NCBI GenBank assembly: GCA_038746285.1
Contig: JBCDKT010000027.1
Location: forward strand, 1-53,227
DNA: 53,227 nucleotides
Origin: Bacteroidota bacterium
GTDB lineage: Bacteria > Bacteroidota > Rhodothermia > Rhodothermales > JANQRZ01
Direction: 5' to 3'
Made by a program: the position numbers and the translations under genes. Positions 1 through 8,731 of the stretch are shown piece after piece. Within the stretch, counting starts at the first letter, position 1. Every line of letters begins with the position of its first letter. The notes under the pieces are model-generated. The model was not told where the DNA came from. It made no database searches and saw only the letters and a program-made list of their open reading frames with translations.

Positions 1-677
1 CGGAGGCCGGCACGCACGTCAGTGTGGTGGGCGTCGGCGGGGCCGGGAAATCGACGCTCTCGCGCACGCTCGTCCGCCTCCACACGCCTGAGGGCGGCCA
101 CATCACGTTCGACGGCCACGACATCCGCCGCCTCGACCTGAAGGCCTACCGCCAGGACATCGGCATGGCGCTTTCCGCTGACGAGCTGTTCAAGGGCACG
201 CTGGAGGACAACATCACGATGGGCCGCCCCTTCACCTATCCCGAGATGCAACAGGCCCTCTACATGGCTGATCTGGAGGACGATGTCCTGGGGCTGCGCG
301 ACGGCCTCAACGCGGCGGTCACCTCGGCGGGGCTAGAGTTCGCCCAGGGCTTCGTGCGCCGCATCATGATCGCCCGTGCCATCATCGGGGAGCCGCGCGT
401 GCTCATCCTCGACGAGGCGTTCAACGGCATCGAGGAGCCGGTTAGGCTAAAGCTGATGGACCGCCTCTATGCCCACGACGCCTGGACGCTGATCACCGTC
501 ACCGACGACGACCCCGAGACGGTCGAGCGCGCCGACCATGTGATCGTGCTCGACCGCGGCTCGGTGGTTTGGTCCGGGGAGCCGCGCGCGCTCGCGCGCG
601 AGCCCGACGCGTTCCTCTGCGAGCACTTCCCGCAGCTCGTCGCGTCCCTGCGCACCAGCCAGCCTGCTCCAGCCTGA
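1..677 (+). CDS. ABC transporter ATP-binding domain, C-terminal fragment (type I secretion-like)
   Basis: The reading frame is open to the left edge, so this is the 3' part of a gene that begins outside the window. About 225 residues of a nucleotide-binding domain are visible. Walker A (GVGGAGKST) and Walker B with its catalytic glutamate (VLILDEAF) are intact. The other ATPase motifs are degraded: the Q-loop glutamine is not seen (IGMALSADE), the LSGGQ signature reads EFAQGF, and the H-loop histidine is replaced in TLITVTDDD. HlyD-family and TolC-family genes follow closely, so it probably belonged to an inner-membrane exporter of a type I secretion system. The missing motifs suggest a regulatory or heterodimer half rather than a fully active ATPase; that is inference. 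Confidence 0.85.
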   Translation, partial: EAGTHVSVVGVGGAGKSTLSRTLVRLHTPEGGHITFDGHDIRRLDLKAYRQDIGMALSADELFKGTLEDNITMGRPFTYPEMQQALYMADLEDDVLGLRDGLNAAVTSAGLEFAQGFVRRIMIARAIIGEPRVLILDEAFNGIEEPVRLKLMDRLYAHDAWTLITVTDDDPETVERADHVIVLDRGSVVWSGEPRALAREPDAFLCEHFPQLVASLRTSQPAPA

Positions 678-704
678 CCGCACCGCCCTGCACGCCGCGC
701 CCCC

Positions 705-2000
705 ATGTCTACACCTCCCACGTCCCCCTCGTCTGAGGACGCTAGCCGCCCGCTCTGGAGCTGGCGTGAGGCCCGCCCTCCGGCGGAGCGGCTAGCGGGG
801 TCCACCTCCTCGCACGAGTCGCCCTACGGCCTGCACTCGAGCGCGTTGCAGGCTGCGGAGACGCCCAAGATGGCACTCCGGGTCATGCTCGGGTCGTTCG
901 TGACCCTGGCGCTGCTGGCCGTCGCCCTGACGGTGACGCCGTGGCAGCAGACCGTGTCGGGATCGGGGGCGGTGACGGCGTTCTCGCCGGACGCCCGCCC
1001 GCAGCCGGTCGAGGCGCAGATCTCCGCGCGCATCCAACGGTGGTACGTGGACGAGGGCGACGCCGTCGCGACCGGGGACACCATCGCGGTGCTTGCAGAC
1101 ATCAGCACGTCGTTTATGGACAGCCGCTTCGTGGAGCGCATCGCCGCGTCGCGGACCAGCGAGCTGCGCGTGCTCCAGCTGGAGACGGAGCGCGCGCGCC
1201 AGACGCAGTCCCAGGCCGAGCAGCAGCTGCGCGCTGCGCGCGCGCGCTTGGAGAACGCCTCGCTGGAGACGGCCACCGCCCGCGAGCGTTTCCGGCGCGC
1301 CGAAGCGCTCTACGCCGACGGGCTCACCTCACTGCGCGCGTTCGAAAGCGAGCAGCTCACCCTCCAGAAAACGCGTGCCGACTCCATCGCCGCCGCCGCC
1401 GAGCAGGAAGCCGCCCGGCAGGAGGTGCAGTCGGCCCGCCTCGACGTGGACGGCAAGACGAATGCGCTCGACGCCCGCCGCGCCGAGCTCGACCTGCGGC
1501 TCGACAACGCCCAGGAGCGGCGGTCGGCCGCCGTTGTCCGAGCGCCTATCGACGGCATCATTGCTCGTGTGAGTGAGGCTGGCCCCGGCCAGACGGTCTC
1601 CGAGGGCGACCAGCTCGCGCTCGTCGTACCCGAGACAGACGACCAGGCCGCCGAGTTGTTCGTGAGCGGCATGGACGCCGCCATCGTCGAGCCCGGGAGC
1701 CGCGTGCAGTTGCAGTTCGCGGGCTTCCCGGCGCTGCAGTACGCGGGCTTCCCCGGCGTCTCGATCGGCATCTTCACGGGTACGGTGCGCGTGGTCGACC
1801 CGGTAGACGACGGCCTGGGCCGCTACCGTCTCCTCGTGGTCCCTGACACGACGGGCGCGCATCCGCCGTGGCCGAGCCGGAGCTACCTCCGCCAGGGCTC
1901 CTCGGTCACGGGCTGGGTGATGCTGTCCGACGTCTCGCTCGGCTACGAGATCTGGCGCCGCATGAACGGCCTGCCGCCGGAGATTCCCGTCCGGACCTAG
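705..2000 (+). CDS. HlyD-family periplasmic adaptor (membrane fusion protein)
   Basis: A 431-residue protein that would link an inner-membrane ABC exporter to an outer-membrane channel. It has a cytoplasmic N-terminus of about 57 residues, one membrane segment at about residues 63-82 (GSFVTLALLAVALTV), and a first lipoyl-like half (QISARIQRWYVDEGDAV). A long Glu/Arg/Ala/Gln-rich coiled coil follows at about 145-285, then the second lipoyl half (VVRAPIDGIIARV) and a beta-barrel domain. The ATG start lies 27 bp after the ABC gene, and the TolC-type gene follows within about 30 bp, so the three form an operon. The substrate is not evident. Confidence 0.9.
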   Translation: MSTPPTSPSSEDASRPLWSWREARPPAERLAGSTSSHESPYGLHSSALQAAETPKMALRVMLGSFVTLALLAVALTVTPWQQTVSGSGAVTAFSPDARPQPVEAQISARIQRWYVDEGDAVATGDTIAVLADISTSFMDSRFVERIAASRTSELRVLQLETERARQTQSQAEQQLRAARARLENASLETATARERFRRAEALYADGLTSLRAFESEQLTLQKTRADSIAAAAEQEAARQEVQSARLDVDGKTNALDARRAELDLRLDNAQERRSAAVVRAPIDGIIARVSEAGPGQTVSEGDQLALVVPETDDQAAELFVSGMDAAIVEPGSRVQLQFAGFPALQYAGFPGVSIGIFTGTVRVVDPVDDGLGRYRLLVVPDTTGAHPPWPSRSYLRQGSSVTGWVMLSDVSLGYEIWRRMNGLPPEIPVRT

Positions 2001-2028
2001 ACTCTTGCATGTCCTCCTACCGCCCCCG

Positions 2029-3468
2029 ATGATCCGACGCCTCTGCGCGGTGTGCCTCGCGCTCTGCCTGTTCGGTACGCCGTCGGGGCTGGCTCAGGAC
2101 GAGACGCCCGCCGCGCGCTGCGAGCCCGGTCGCACCTGCCCGGTGCTCACGCTCGAGGCGTTCCTCGGCCAGGTGCTGCGGGCCAACCCGGCAGCACGGT
2201 CGCTGCGTCTGGAAACGGACCGGGCCCTCGCCGACCTGCTCGACGCGCGCGGCGGCTTCGACCCTACCCTCACCTCGGGCTACGAGTACAAGACCGAGGA
2301 CGCCGACGACAAGCTGAACGTCCTGCGCAGCGGCGTCGCGCTCCCGTTGGACCTGCCGATGAGCCCGAGCCTGCTGGTCGACTACCGGCGCGGGCTGGGG
2401 TCGAGCATCGATCCGTCGGTGAGCACGTCGCCCGCCGGCGAGACGCGCTTCGGCCTCTCGTTCTCGCCGCTGCAGGGGTTCGGCACCAACAAGCGGCGAG
2501 CCGCGCTCGAAGCGGCTCGTCTCGGACCGCGCCTGGCCGAGGCGTTCGAGGCGCGCGGGCAGAACCGCCTGCTGCTGGACGCGGCCCAGGTCTTCTGGGC
2601 GTGGGCCGAGGCGCAGGAGGTCTTGCAGGTCAACCGAGAGTTGCTGGTGCTGGCCACCGAGCGTCGCGACTTCGTCGTGCGGCAGGCCCGCGCCGGGGAG
2701 ACGGCTGCCGTGGACAGCGTGGAGGCCGAGCTCGCCGTGGCCAGCCGCGAGGGGAAAGTGGCCGAGGCGCGCCGCAAGGCCGAGCAGGCGAGCGTCAAGC
2801 TCGCCGTCTTCCTGTGGAACGAGGACGGCACGCCCGGGACGTCCCGCTACAGCGCACCCACCCTCCCGACGCTCCGCGCCGAGCCGGACTCGGCGCAGGC
2901 CGTGGCGACGGCACTGGCACAGCGCCCGGAACTGCGGGAGGTGGCGCTGGCGCAGCGGCAGGCGGAGGTGGAGCAGCGCCTCGCCCGCGAGCAGCTGCGC
3001 CCCGACCTCAAGCTGGAGGCGCAGGTCGTGTCCTACGACGACAACCCGCTCGGCGTGACCGACGTGAAGCTCGGCTTCCGCATCGACCAGCCGCTCCTCT
3101 TCCGTGCCGGGCGCAGCGAGGCGGCGCGGGCCGAGATCGAGATTCAGGCGCTGCGCTTCGAGCAGGACCTCGCCCGGCGCGCCATCCGCGCCGACGTGGA
3201 CGCGGTGCTCGTCGCGCTGCGCCAGTCGTTGCGCCGCGTGTCGGCCGCCGAGCGCCGCGTCGAGCTAGCCCAGCGCCTGCAGGAGGCTGAGCAGCGGCGC
3301 TTCGAGCTCGGCGAGAGCACGCTCTTTCTGGTCAACCAGCGCGAGCAGGCGTTCGCCGAGGCCCGCGAGGAGCGCGTCGCGGCCCAGGTCGACGCGCTGC
3401 AGGCGGACGCTACCTTCCGGTGGGCCACCGGGACCATCGGCGATGGCCTGAGCGCTTCCGGCCGCTGA
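2029..3468 (+). CDS. TolC-family outer-membrane efflux protein
   Basis: A 479-residue outer-membrane channel subunit. I chose the ATG at 2029, not the in-frame TTG at 2005, because it gives a standard signal peptide (MIRRLCAVCLALCLFGTPSGLAQ). The mature protein shows the duplicated OEP-type organisation: long amphipathic helices rich in Ala, Glu, Arg and Leu around residues 150-240 and 310-460, separated by beta segments (for example TRFGLSFSPL and DVKLGFRIDQPLLF). It completes the type I secretion-like operon with the preceding ABC and HlyD genes. Length and repeat layout fit the family; the cargo is unknown. Confidence 0.88.
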   Translation: MIRRLCAVCLALCLFGTPSGLAQDETPAARCEPGRTCPVLTLEAFLGQVLRANPAARSLRLETDRALADLLDARGGFDPTLTSGYEYKTEDADDKLNVLRSGVALPLDLPMSPSLLVDYRRGLGSSIDPSVSTSPAGETRFGLSFSPLQGFGTNKRRAALEAARLGPRLAEAFEARGQNRLLLDAAQVFWAWAEAQEVLQVNRELLVLATERRDFVVRQARAGETAAVDSVEAELAVASREGKVAEARRKAEQASVKLAVFLWNEDGTPGTSRYSAPTLPTLRAEPDSAQAVATALAQRPELREVALAQRQAEVEQRLAREQLRPDLKLEAQVVSYDDNPLGVTDVKLGFRIDQPLLFRAGRSEAARAEIEIQALRFEQDLARRAIRADVDAVLVALRQSLRRVSAAERRVELAQRLQEAEQRRFELGESTLFLVNQREQAFAEAREERVAAQVDALQADATFRWATGTIGDGLSASGR

Positions 3469-3811
3469 TACTCTCGCTCGATGACGCTCCCGTCCGAGAA
3501 CGCTTCCGTGCGCGCTGCCTGTGTCCGCGCAGCCTCACCATCCTCGCCGCTGCGCGCGGGCTACAATCTTAGCGAACCGGTACTACCAAAGACCCACAGC
3601 CTGATACTAGCTCTGATCGCGTAGGGGGTTGTATGGGTCCCCGCCTGCGCGGGGACGACCTCGCCTAGGTGAGACACTATCCTGAAGAACTGGTATGAGC
3701 AGCGGATCAAAAACGCCGAACACTACCACCTCGCTTTTTGTCGCCTGCAGCGCCTAGTTACACCACCACCCACACCGCGTGCGAACCTGACCCTGCAATT
3801 GGCCACACGAC
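3469..3811. other. Intergenic region at the left edge of the accessory island
   Basis: No convincing gene here. A perfect 8-bp stem with a 4-nt loop lies at 3637-3656 (GTCCCCGC/GCGGGGAC). At 3742-3763 the sequence (CGCCTGCAGC then GTTACAC) resembles the R''/L'' end of the two attC sites in this window. That suggests a degenerate attC behind the methyltransferase gene, but no matching R' end could be found. Confidence 0.4.
3637..3656. repeat. Isolated GC-rich hairpin
   Basis: Perfect inverted repeat GTCCCCGC-ctgc-GCGGGGAC, flanked by GG and GACC. Only one copy is present in the window. It lies beyond the TolC gene and could be a dispersed palindromic repeat or a transcription stop, but no T-tract follows. 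Confidence 0.5.
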
Positions 3812-4540
3812 CTAGCCTGAACGGGCCAGGAAACGCTGACCTAACGGCTGGATCTGATTCGAGTGCGCGAGCGACTCTTCTAACGCAGCGAAGGCCTCCC
3901 CTACCTTCGCCCTCTGAGCCGCAGTACTGACCGCTCGACTGATGTAGCGGAAAAAGTAGGCACACCCTACCCGCTCCACCTCCTCGAAAACCTCCCCGAG
4001 TACACCGTCGATCTCGTCGGCCGTGTGGAGGTCGTGACCATGATTGGCCCGCCAGACCGGAACCGGATCTCCGGCCTGTGACAGGCTCGTGAGCCACTCG
4101 TCTCTCCGATCTAGTACGCCCGTTGCCAGCAGCAGACGCGTCGTTCCGGCAAACCAGGCGATCGTCCGCCCGTCCAGGTCACTGTATCGGAAGTCCTCGA
4201 CCATGACTGATCCCCCGGGATTCAGCGCGGACCGGGCTCGATCAAGAGCGTGGCGCAAGGCGTGAATATGGTGGAGCGACCTCGTGAAGAGGATGGCGTC
4301 GAAGCCGGACACGTTGAGGTCGGGCCACTGGGCGTGGTGGGCGGTCACCCCGCGTTGCCGAGCCGATGCAACGGCGTCGTGGTCTTCATCGACGGCGACG
4401 ACGTCATACCCTAAGTCGAGCAGGGCGCGGGCGAGTTGGCCTTGCCCGCACCCGACTTCGAGGAGGCGTTGCCCCTGCGGAGGGAGGTGATGGGTGACGT
4501 AGTCGAGAGTGTAAGCAGTGGTGAAAGCGTCTGGGCTCAT
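3812..4540 (-). CDS. Class I SAM-dependent methyltransferase
   Basis: A 242-residue protein with a Rossmann-type methyltransferase fold. Motif I (LLEVGCGQGQ) is at about residues 26-35, the acidic end of strand 2 is in VAVDEDHD, and a motif II/III region follows (FDAILFTRSLHHI, ALNPGGSVMVEDF). I chose the ATG at 4540, which has an AGGAA-type ribosome site just upstream, over a longer frame reaching 4606. The substrate cannot be told from sequence. The gene has the same orientation as the integron cassettes and lies just beyond an IS110 remnant, so it may be a fourth cassette that has lost its 5' boundary. That is inference. Confidence 0.82.
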   Translation of the reverse strand: MSPDAFTTAYTLDYVTHHLPPQGQRLLEVGCGQGQLARALLDLGYDVVAVDEDHDAVASARQRGVTAHHAQWPDLNVSGFDAILFTRSLHHIHALRHALDRARSALNPGGSVMVEDFRYSDLDGRTIAWFAGTTRLLLATGVLDRRDEWLTSLSQAGDPVPVWRANHGHDLHTADEIDGVLGEVFEEVERVGCAYFFRYISRAVSTAAQRAKVGEAFAALEESLAHSNQIQPLGQRFLARSG

Positions 4541-4575
4541 GGTTCCTGGAGGCGTAGCAGCAGCTGTGTTGGAAG

Positions 4576-4824
<249 letters not shown>

Positions 4825-4839
4825 TCACTTGCACCGCTG

Positions 4840-4849
4840 GTTAGCACGC
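4840..4849 (-). other. attC3, truncated: R'' box only
   Basis: On the minus strand this reads GCGTGCTAAC, the exact complement of the first 10 bases of cassette 3 at its junction (GTTAGCACGC, 6393-6384). In a circular cassette the two would pair as R'' and R'. The following bases (CAGCGGTGCA) still resemble the arm of attC1 and attC2, after which the sequence runs into the IS110 remnant. Confidence 0.8.
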
Positions 4850-4861
4850 GCAGCACGACGG

Positions 4862-5071
4862 ATGCGACGACGACAATCAATCTTGAGTATCTGGAGGAGC
4901 TTTTTAGGCTCGCCGATAGCCTTTGCGAGCAGTTTGGTCATTTCTCCTGGCTATTTGTTGAACGTAGTTATTGGGGCGTTCATTTTGACGAATCTGTTCC
5001 TTGGCTCTTTCTTCAGCAGCATAACGAATCGCGAATACGCCACCGGTCCCGCGTTGCATACTCAGAAGTAA
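4862..5071 (+). CDS. Possible small hydrophobic protein (doubtful)
   Basis: A 69-codon frame starting at an ATG, with a hydrophobic centre (LLNVVIGAFILTNLFLGSFF) that could span a membrane once. It sits in a stretch richer in A+T than its surroundings and overlaps the 3' end of the convergent acyltransferase gene by 10 bp. It lies inside the third integron cassette, where a second convergent frame is possible but unusual. I recognise no family and see no ribosome site. It may be chance. Confidence 0.2.
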   Translation: MRRRQSILSIWRSFLGSPIAFASSLVISPGYLLNVVIGAFILTNLFLGSFFSSITNREYATGPALHTQK

Positions 5072-6261
5072 CGGACCCAAGTCTTGTCGGTCCTGCGCTT
5101 GTACCGACCGAACGCACGAGTCGGGAAATACAGCGCAAATGCGAGAAGCGCGCTCAGCAACCAGATCTGCCAAACGTAGTCGATGTGATATAGGTCACCC
5201 GCGTTTGGGCCGATGGTCACGAGAACGATCTTGTAGCAGATCAGCAGCACGTAGAGGTGCAACGCGTAGATAAACATCGGTGCCTGGCCGAACGTCTGGA
5301 GGATCCGCGTCGCGGGGTTGTCCGTCGTGTCGAGCCACGCCATCAGCAGGAGGGCGACGCCGAGCGCCAGCAGGAGAAAGGCGAGCGAGGGCGGGTACTT
5401 GGTGTAGTTGAGCATCGACATCAGCGTGTCGAGGGGCGTGGCGCCAGCAGTCCACGGCTGGGGCTCCGCGTAGACGTTGAGGCCACGGAGCAGCGCCAGG
5501 ATGGCCAGACAGGCGCCGCCGATCTGTACGAGGCGCTTCTTGCGGTCGGCAGACGTGACCGTCGAGCCGTAGAGGGGCCCGAGCGCGTAGCCGCACAGGA
5601 TCACCCCGATCCACGGCAGCACCGGGTAGGAAGCCCAGATGGAGATCAGGTCACTCGAAAGCAGAGAGCCCCGGTCGTGCAGAATGGTCCACAGCGAATA
5701 GCCGAGGTCCCCCGGGGCGACGGTGATCGGGTCGAGCGCGTTGTGGCCGAAGACGATGACGAGGCCTAGGGTCGCGATCCCCCAATGCGGCAGGCGGACC
5801 AACAGCGACAGGGCGATCATGCTGATCCCGATGGCCCAGATGACCTGGAGGTAGATCGTCTCCGGCGGGAAGCCCCAGAACCACGACTGGTTAATTAGGA
5901 CCACCTCAAGCACCAGCAGGAATACTCCGCGTGTGAACAGGAAATAGCTGGGCGAACGTGTCACGCCGGACCTAGGGTTCGCGTACAGCCACGCGCCCAA
6001 CCCGGCGAGGAACACGAAGACCGGCGCACAGAGATGCGCTGATAGGCGCGTGAAGAACAGACTCGTGTTGACGATCTCCAGGTTGACCGGGTCGCCGATC
6101 TGGATGTGATAAAAGAAACGCTCACGAACGTGGTCGACCATCATCAGGACGATGACGAGACCCCGCATGACGTCGATAGATGTGATGCGTACGCGCCGCA
6201 TGGCTGGCGCACGGCCCTGCGATTCCGCGATCTCAACTGCCACAGTTGCTGTAGTATTCAT
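5062..6261 (-). CDS. DUF1624/heparan-alpha-glucosaminide acetyltransferase-like membrane protein
   Basis: A 399-residue integral membrane protein with about ten hydrophobic segments. Its N-terminus carries the family hallmark ITSIDVMRGLVIVLMMVDHVRE, where the conserved Asp-Arg-Gly and Asp-His would sit on the active face. A similar fold transfers acetyl groups across membranes to sugars. The ATG at 6261 is preferred over a GTG at 6273 because AAAGG lies about 8 nt upstream. The gene fills the third cassette of the integron (left end 6392), transcribed away from intI. A 131-bp leader separates it from the cassette boundary. The acceptor is unknown; surface sugar modification is a reasonable guess. 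Confidence 0.8.
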   Translation of the reverse strand: MNTTATVAVEIAESQGRAPAMRRVRITSIDVMRGLVIVLMMVDHVRERFFYHIQIGDPVNLEIVNTSLFFTRLSAHLCAPVFVFLAGLGAWLYANPRSGVTRSPSYFLFTRGVFLLVLEVVLINQSWFWGFPPETIYLQVIWAIGISMIALSLLVRLPHWGIATLGLVIVFGHNALDPITVAPGDLGYSLWTILHDRGSLLSSDLISIWASYPVLPWIGVILCGYALGPLYGSTVTSADRKKRLVQIGGACLAILALLRGLNVYAEPQPWTAGATPLDTLMSMLNYTKYPPSLAFLLLALGVALLLMAWLDTTDNPATRILQTFGQAPMFIYALHLYVLLICYKIVLVTIGPNAGDLYHIDYVWQIWLLSALLAFALYFPTRAFGRYKRRTDKTWVRYF

Positions 6262-6386
6262 AGGACCTTTCACGTCGGGGCGCGTTTCTGGATTTTGTGA
6301 TCGTCACCGATTCCACTTTTGAACATGCGCTTTCAGTAAATGAACTGGGGTGGAATTTAGCATGATGCACTTTTTTAGTCAGAGCG

Positions 6387-6516
6387 TGCTAACAGATTGC
6401 GGCTCACCCGCGAAGGGTAGCGACCGCTGGCGGTGGTTCGGAGCGCAGGGTACGCCAGAGGCCAGACAGCGTGAGGACGGTAGAGCCCTTCGTCGGCGTG
6501 CAGCCGTGGGTTATGC
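6387..6516 (-). other. attC2 recombination site (130 bp)
   Basis: Imperfect palindrome between the Fic gene and the acyltransferase gene. Minus-strand R'' is GCATAAC (6516-6510) and R' is GTTAGCA (6393-6387), fitting the GTTRRRY core; strand exchange would fall between 6393 and 6392. The arms are homologous to attC1: CGGCTGCA, GCCGAC and AGGGCTC on one side, GGTCGCT, CCCT and TGAGC on the other. R'' plus its flank (GCGCGGCATAAC) is the complement of the 12 bases that open cassette 2 at 8105. Confidence 0.9.
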
Positions 6517-6547
6517 CGCGCTTGCGTTAGATGTATGTCCAGAGAGT

Positions 6548-8035
6548 CTACAAGCCTCGGTCATACGCTGCGAGCCCGTTCGTAATGATACCGTCCAACC
6601 AAGTCTCGAAGCGCCGCTGGAGGTTTGTGAGGTCACTAGTGTAGAGAATCTGGAAGGCGTCGTCGGTTAGAGGCTCAACCGAGGTAATGGTCGTCGTCCC
6701 ATCGCCAGACTCTGCTCGTGTGTAGAAAGTAGCCGAGACATTGACCACTCCCGGAAACTCGCGCCCCACAGCATGAAAGGATACAAGGATCTCAGACCTG
6801 TTTGTGGCGTCGATCACGAGGCGCACCCATTTCGAGAATGACCGAAGGTCAGCAAAATAGCCTATCGATTTGGCTGACTCGATAACCGGGTATCGGTGCC
6901 AACTCTGACGAATAACATCTTCGTTGTCTTCGTCAGCGAAGAAGCGAAAGGTTTCGCCTGGAGGCGCATGAGGGCCTAACTCCTCGCCTAGATCCCGGGC
7001 GAGAGCCTTGAGTCTATTATAGGCTTGAGTGTGCAGATCTTGAGCGTACGATTTAGCTTTATCGTACTCCTCGCTCAGCGTTTTGGACTGCTGGATGAAT
7101 TTGTTCTTGAGTGCATTAATTCGAGCGCCAACATGTCGTTCCTGGTCTCGAACCTCTTTGGCGGTACTAATAGCACTCTGGAATGCTTGACGCTGGGCCT
7201 TCGCAAATAGTGAAACGAGAGGCTCAAGATCACCTCGGTCTGCCGCCTCCAACGTCCGGATGTAGACTGCACGTTGGTCGTTGGTGATGAGGAGCGGGAA
7301 CCATCCCTCACGAAGAAACACGAGCGAAGCCAGCGCCCGCGCAACTCTGCCGTTTCCATCTTGGAATGGATGAATCTGAGTAAAACGATGATGGAGCCAA
7401 GCAGAAGAGACTTCGGGTGCTACTCCCTGAGCTTCGTGGGCTCGGTGTAGCTCAACGAGCCGGTCCATCTCTGATGCGACATGATCCGGTGGTGCATACT
7501 CGTGAACTGTTCCGTCTACACGGCGGGGGTTGTTGGGATGCTTCTTGTACTCGCCTTTCAGAAGGGGAACCTCAATGATGTTTCCATCTGGCGTGACGGC
7601 TTCAGTTGATGACTGATTGAAGGTCAGTGTTTGGTGAAGCTCCTTGATGTACGAAGTTGAAAGCTGGCGATCCTGCTTGACGAACGTGAACAGTCCCTCA
7701 ACAGCGCTATGCTGATCGCGGATCAGTTCGACGACGTGTTGAGCTCCCTGATTGCTCGCATCATGAGGAATCAAGCTGGCATCAAGACCTTGCTCAACAA
7801 GAAGCTGAGTGATTCCGTGGTCGAAAGTGTACAGGCGCTCTATGAGTCCGGTCTCAATAGCCTGTCGCCGCAAGAGCCTTTTGTTGAACTCCTGAACTGA
7901 TTCCGATGCAGCGAGTCCTTCACGTTGTTCTTCCCAAAGCGGGGCAAGCTGCCGCAGGCCATCATCTTCCAGGTCTGCCCTGTCAACAGGGAGATCGGTA
8001 ATAGGTCGCCACACGTACGGGGAAGTAGTATCCAT
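6548..8035 (-). CDS. Fic/DOC-family protein (predicted AMP- or NMP-transferase), integron cassette 2
   Basis: A 495-residue protein with an intact Fic active-site motif HPFQDGNGR at residues 222-230; His222 would be the catalytic base and the GNGR loop would bind the nucleotide phosphates. An N-terminal helix with AIETG, near residue 60, resembles the inhibitory motif (S/T)xxxE(G/N), so activity may be self-restrained. The C-terminal half (about 300-495) is helical then beta-rich and I do not recognise it. The gene is clearly less G+C-rich than the neighbouring core genes. It is enclosed by attC1 and attC2, about 70 nt after the cassette start and 31 nt before its attC. The protein target is unknown. 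Confidence 0.88.
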   Translation of the reverse strand: MDTTSPYVWRPITDLPVDRADLEDDGLRQLAPLWEEQREGLAASESVQEFNKRLLRRQAIETGLIERLYTFDHGITQLLVEQGLDASLIPHDASNQGAQHVVELIRDQHSAVEGLFTFVKQDRQLSTSYIKELHQTLTFNQSSTEAVTPDGNIIEVPLLKGEYKKHPNNPRRVDGTVHEYAPPDHVASEMDRLVELHRAHEAQGVAPEVSSAWLHHRFTQIHPFQDGNGRVARALASLVFLREGWFPLLITNDQRAVYIRTLEAADRGDLEPLVSLFAKAQRQAFQSAISTAKEVRDQERHVGARINALKNKFIQQSKTLSEEYDKAKSYAQDLHTQAYNRLKALARDLGEELGPHAPPGETFRFFADEDNEDVIRQSWHRYPVIESAKSIGYFADLRSFSKWVRLVIDATNRSEILVSFHAVGREFPGVVNVSATFYTRAESGDGTTTITSVEPLTDDAFQILYTSDLTNLQRRFETWLDGIITNGLAAYDRGL

Positions 8036-8098
8036 CGACTTTGAGAATGGTTTAACAGGGATCCGGAGTCAGTTTACGTCTCAATGGTCTGGGGCGCG

Positions 8099-8227
8099 GC
8101 ATAACAGACGGCCGCTCAGCCGCACAGGGCAGCGACCGCGACGGTTGGACGAAGCGAAAGTAGCGCCGACGCCGGAACGAGCCGAGGACGCTGGAGCCCT
8201 GGGTCGGCCTGCAGCCGCGGGTTATAT
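8099..8227 (-). other. attC1 recombination site (129 bp)
   Basis: Imperfect palindrome between cassettes 1 and 2. Minus-strand R'' is ATATAAC (8227-8221) and R' is GTTATGC (8105-8099), with strand exchange between 8105 and 8104. R'' with its flank (GGCCATATAACC) is the complement of the 12 bases at the left end of cassette 1 (8732-8721). The gene of cassette 1 stops only 8 nt before R'', the compact spacing expected of cassettes. Confidence 0.92.
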
Positions 8228-8235
8228 GGCCGTGG

Positions 8236-8712
8236 CTAGGATTGGTACATACGACGTTCAACTTTTGCCCCAATGTCTCTGAATGCCTTGTACGGCTCGC
8301 GTTTCAGGCCACGAGTCCTGAACCACCCATCTAAGAACTCGAAGTACGATGCGACCCCCAAGTCCTGATACGCTACGATGTACTCGTAGGCTATGATATC
8401 GAGGTCTTTGAGTTTGAGCACTCCCATCTCGACTTGGCGCGCGAGTGAGTCGAAGCGGCCGAGCAACTTGTCTAAGTGCTGCTCTTCCTCGGAACCGTGG
8501 AAGCTGTCACCGTACTCGAACTGCCCGTATTCGAGTTGATAGTAGATGCCTCTGAGTTCTGGGTCGTCGAATATGTCCTTGGCGAACTCGCTCACGCGCT
8601 CGACCCGTTGCTGACGCGAGGCGCGGGCAATTTGGATTGCCGTAAGCAGCAGGCCGATTCCAGCGAAAACGGCGGCGGCTACCGAGGCCCACTCAACGTA
8701 GTCGTTCTCCAT
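8236..8712 (-). CDS. Unknown protein with one N-terminal membrane span, integron cassette 1
   Basis: I recognise no named family. The 158-residue product has one membrane span near the N-terminus (VAAAVFAGIGLLLTAIQIA, about residues 9-27), followed by a charged helical cytoplasmic domain with several Tyr/Glu-rich stretches (YYQLEYGQFEYG, DIIAYEYIVAYQ) and a basic C-terminus. I chose the ATG at 8712, 18 nt inside the cassette boundary at 8730; the longer frame to 8829 crosses that boundary. It is the first cassette after intI and so the one best placed for expression from an integron promoter. Composition is less G+C-rich than the host genes. Confidence 0.7.
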   Translation of the reverse strand: MENDYVEWASVAAAVFAGIGLLLTAIQIARASRQQRVERVSEFAKDIFDDPELRGIYYQLEYGQFEYGDSFHGSEEEQHLDKLLGRFDSLARQVEMGVLKLKDLDIIAYEYIVAYQDLGVASYFEFLDGWFRTRGLKREPYKAFRDIGAKVERRMYQS

Positions 8713-8731
8713 CGTGGGAAGGCCATATAAC

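Noticed and set aside
3637-3656. CRISPR-repeat-like hairpin (GTCCCCGC/GCGGGGAC with GACC)
   Set aside because: It looks like half of a type I-E repeat, but a single copy is present, with no spacers and no cas genes.
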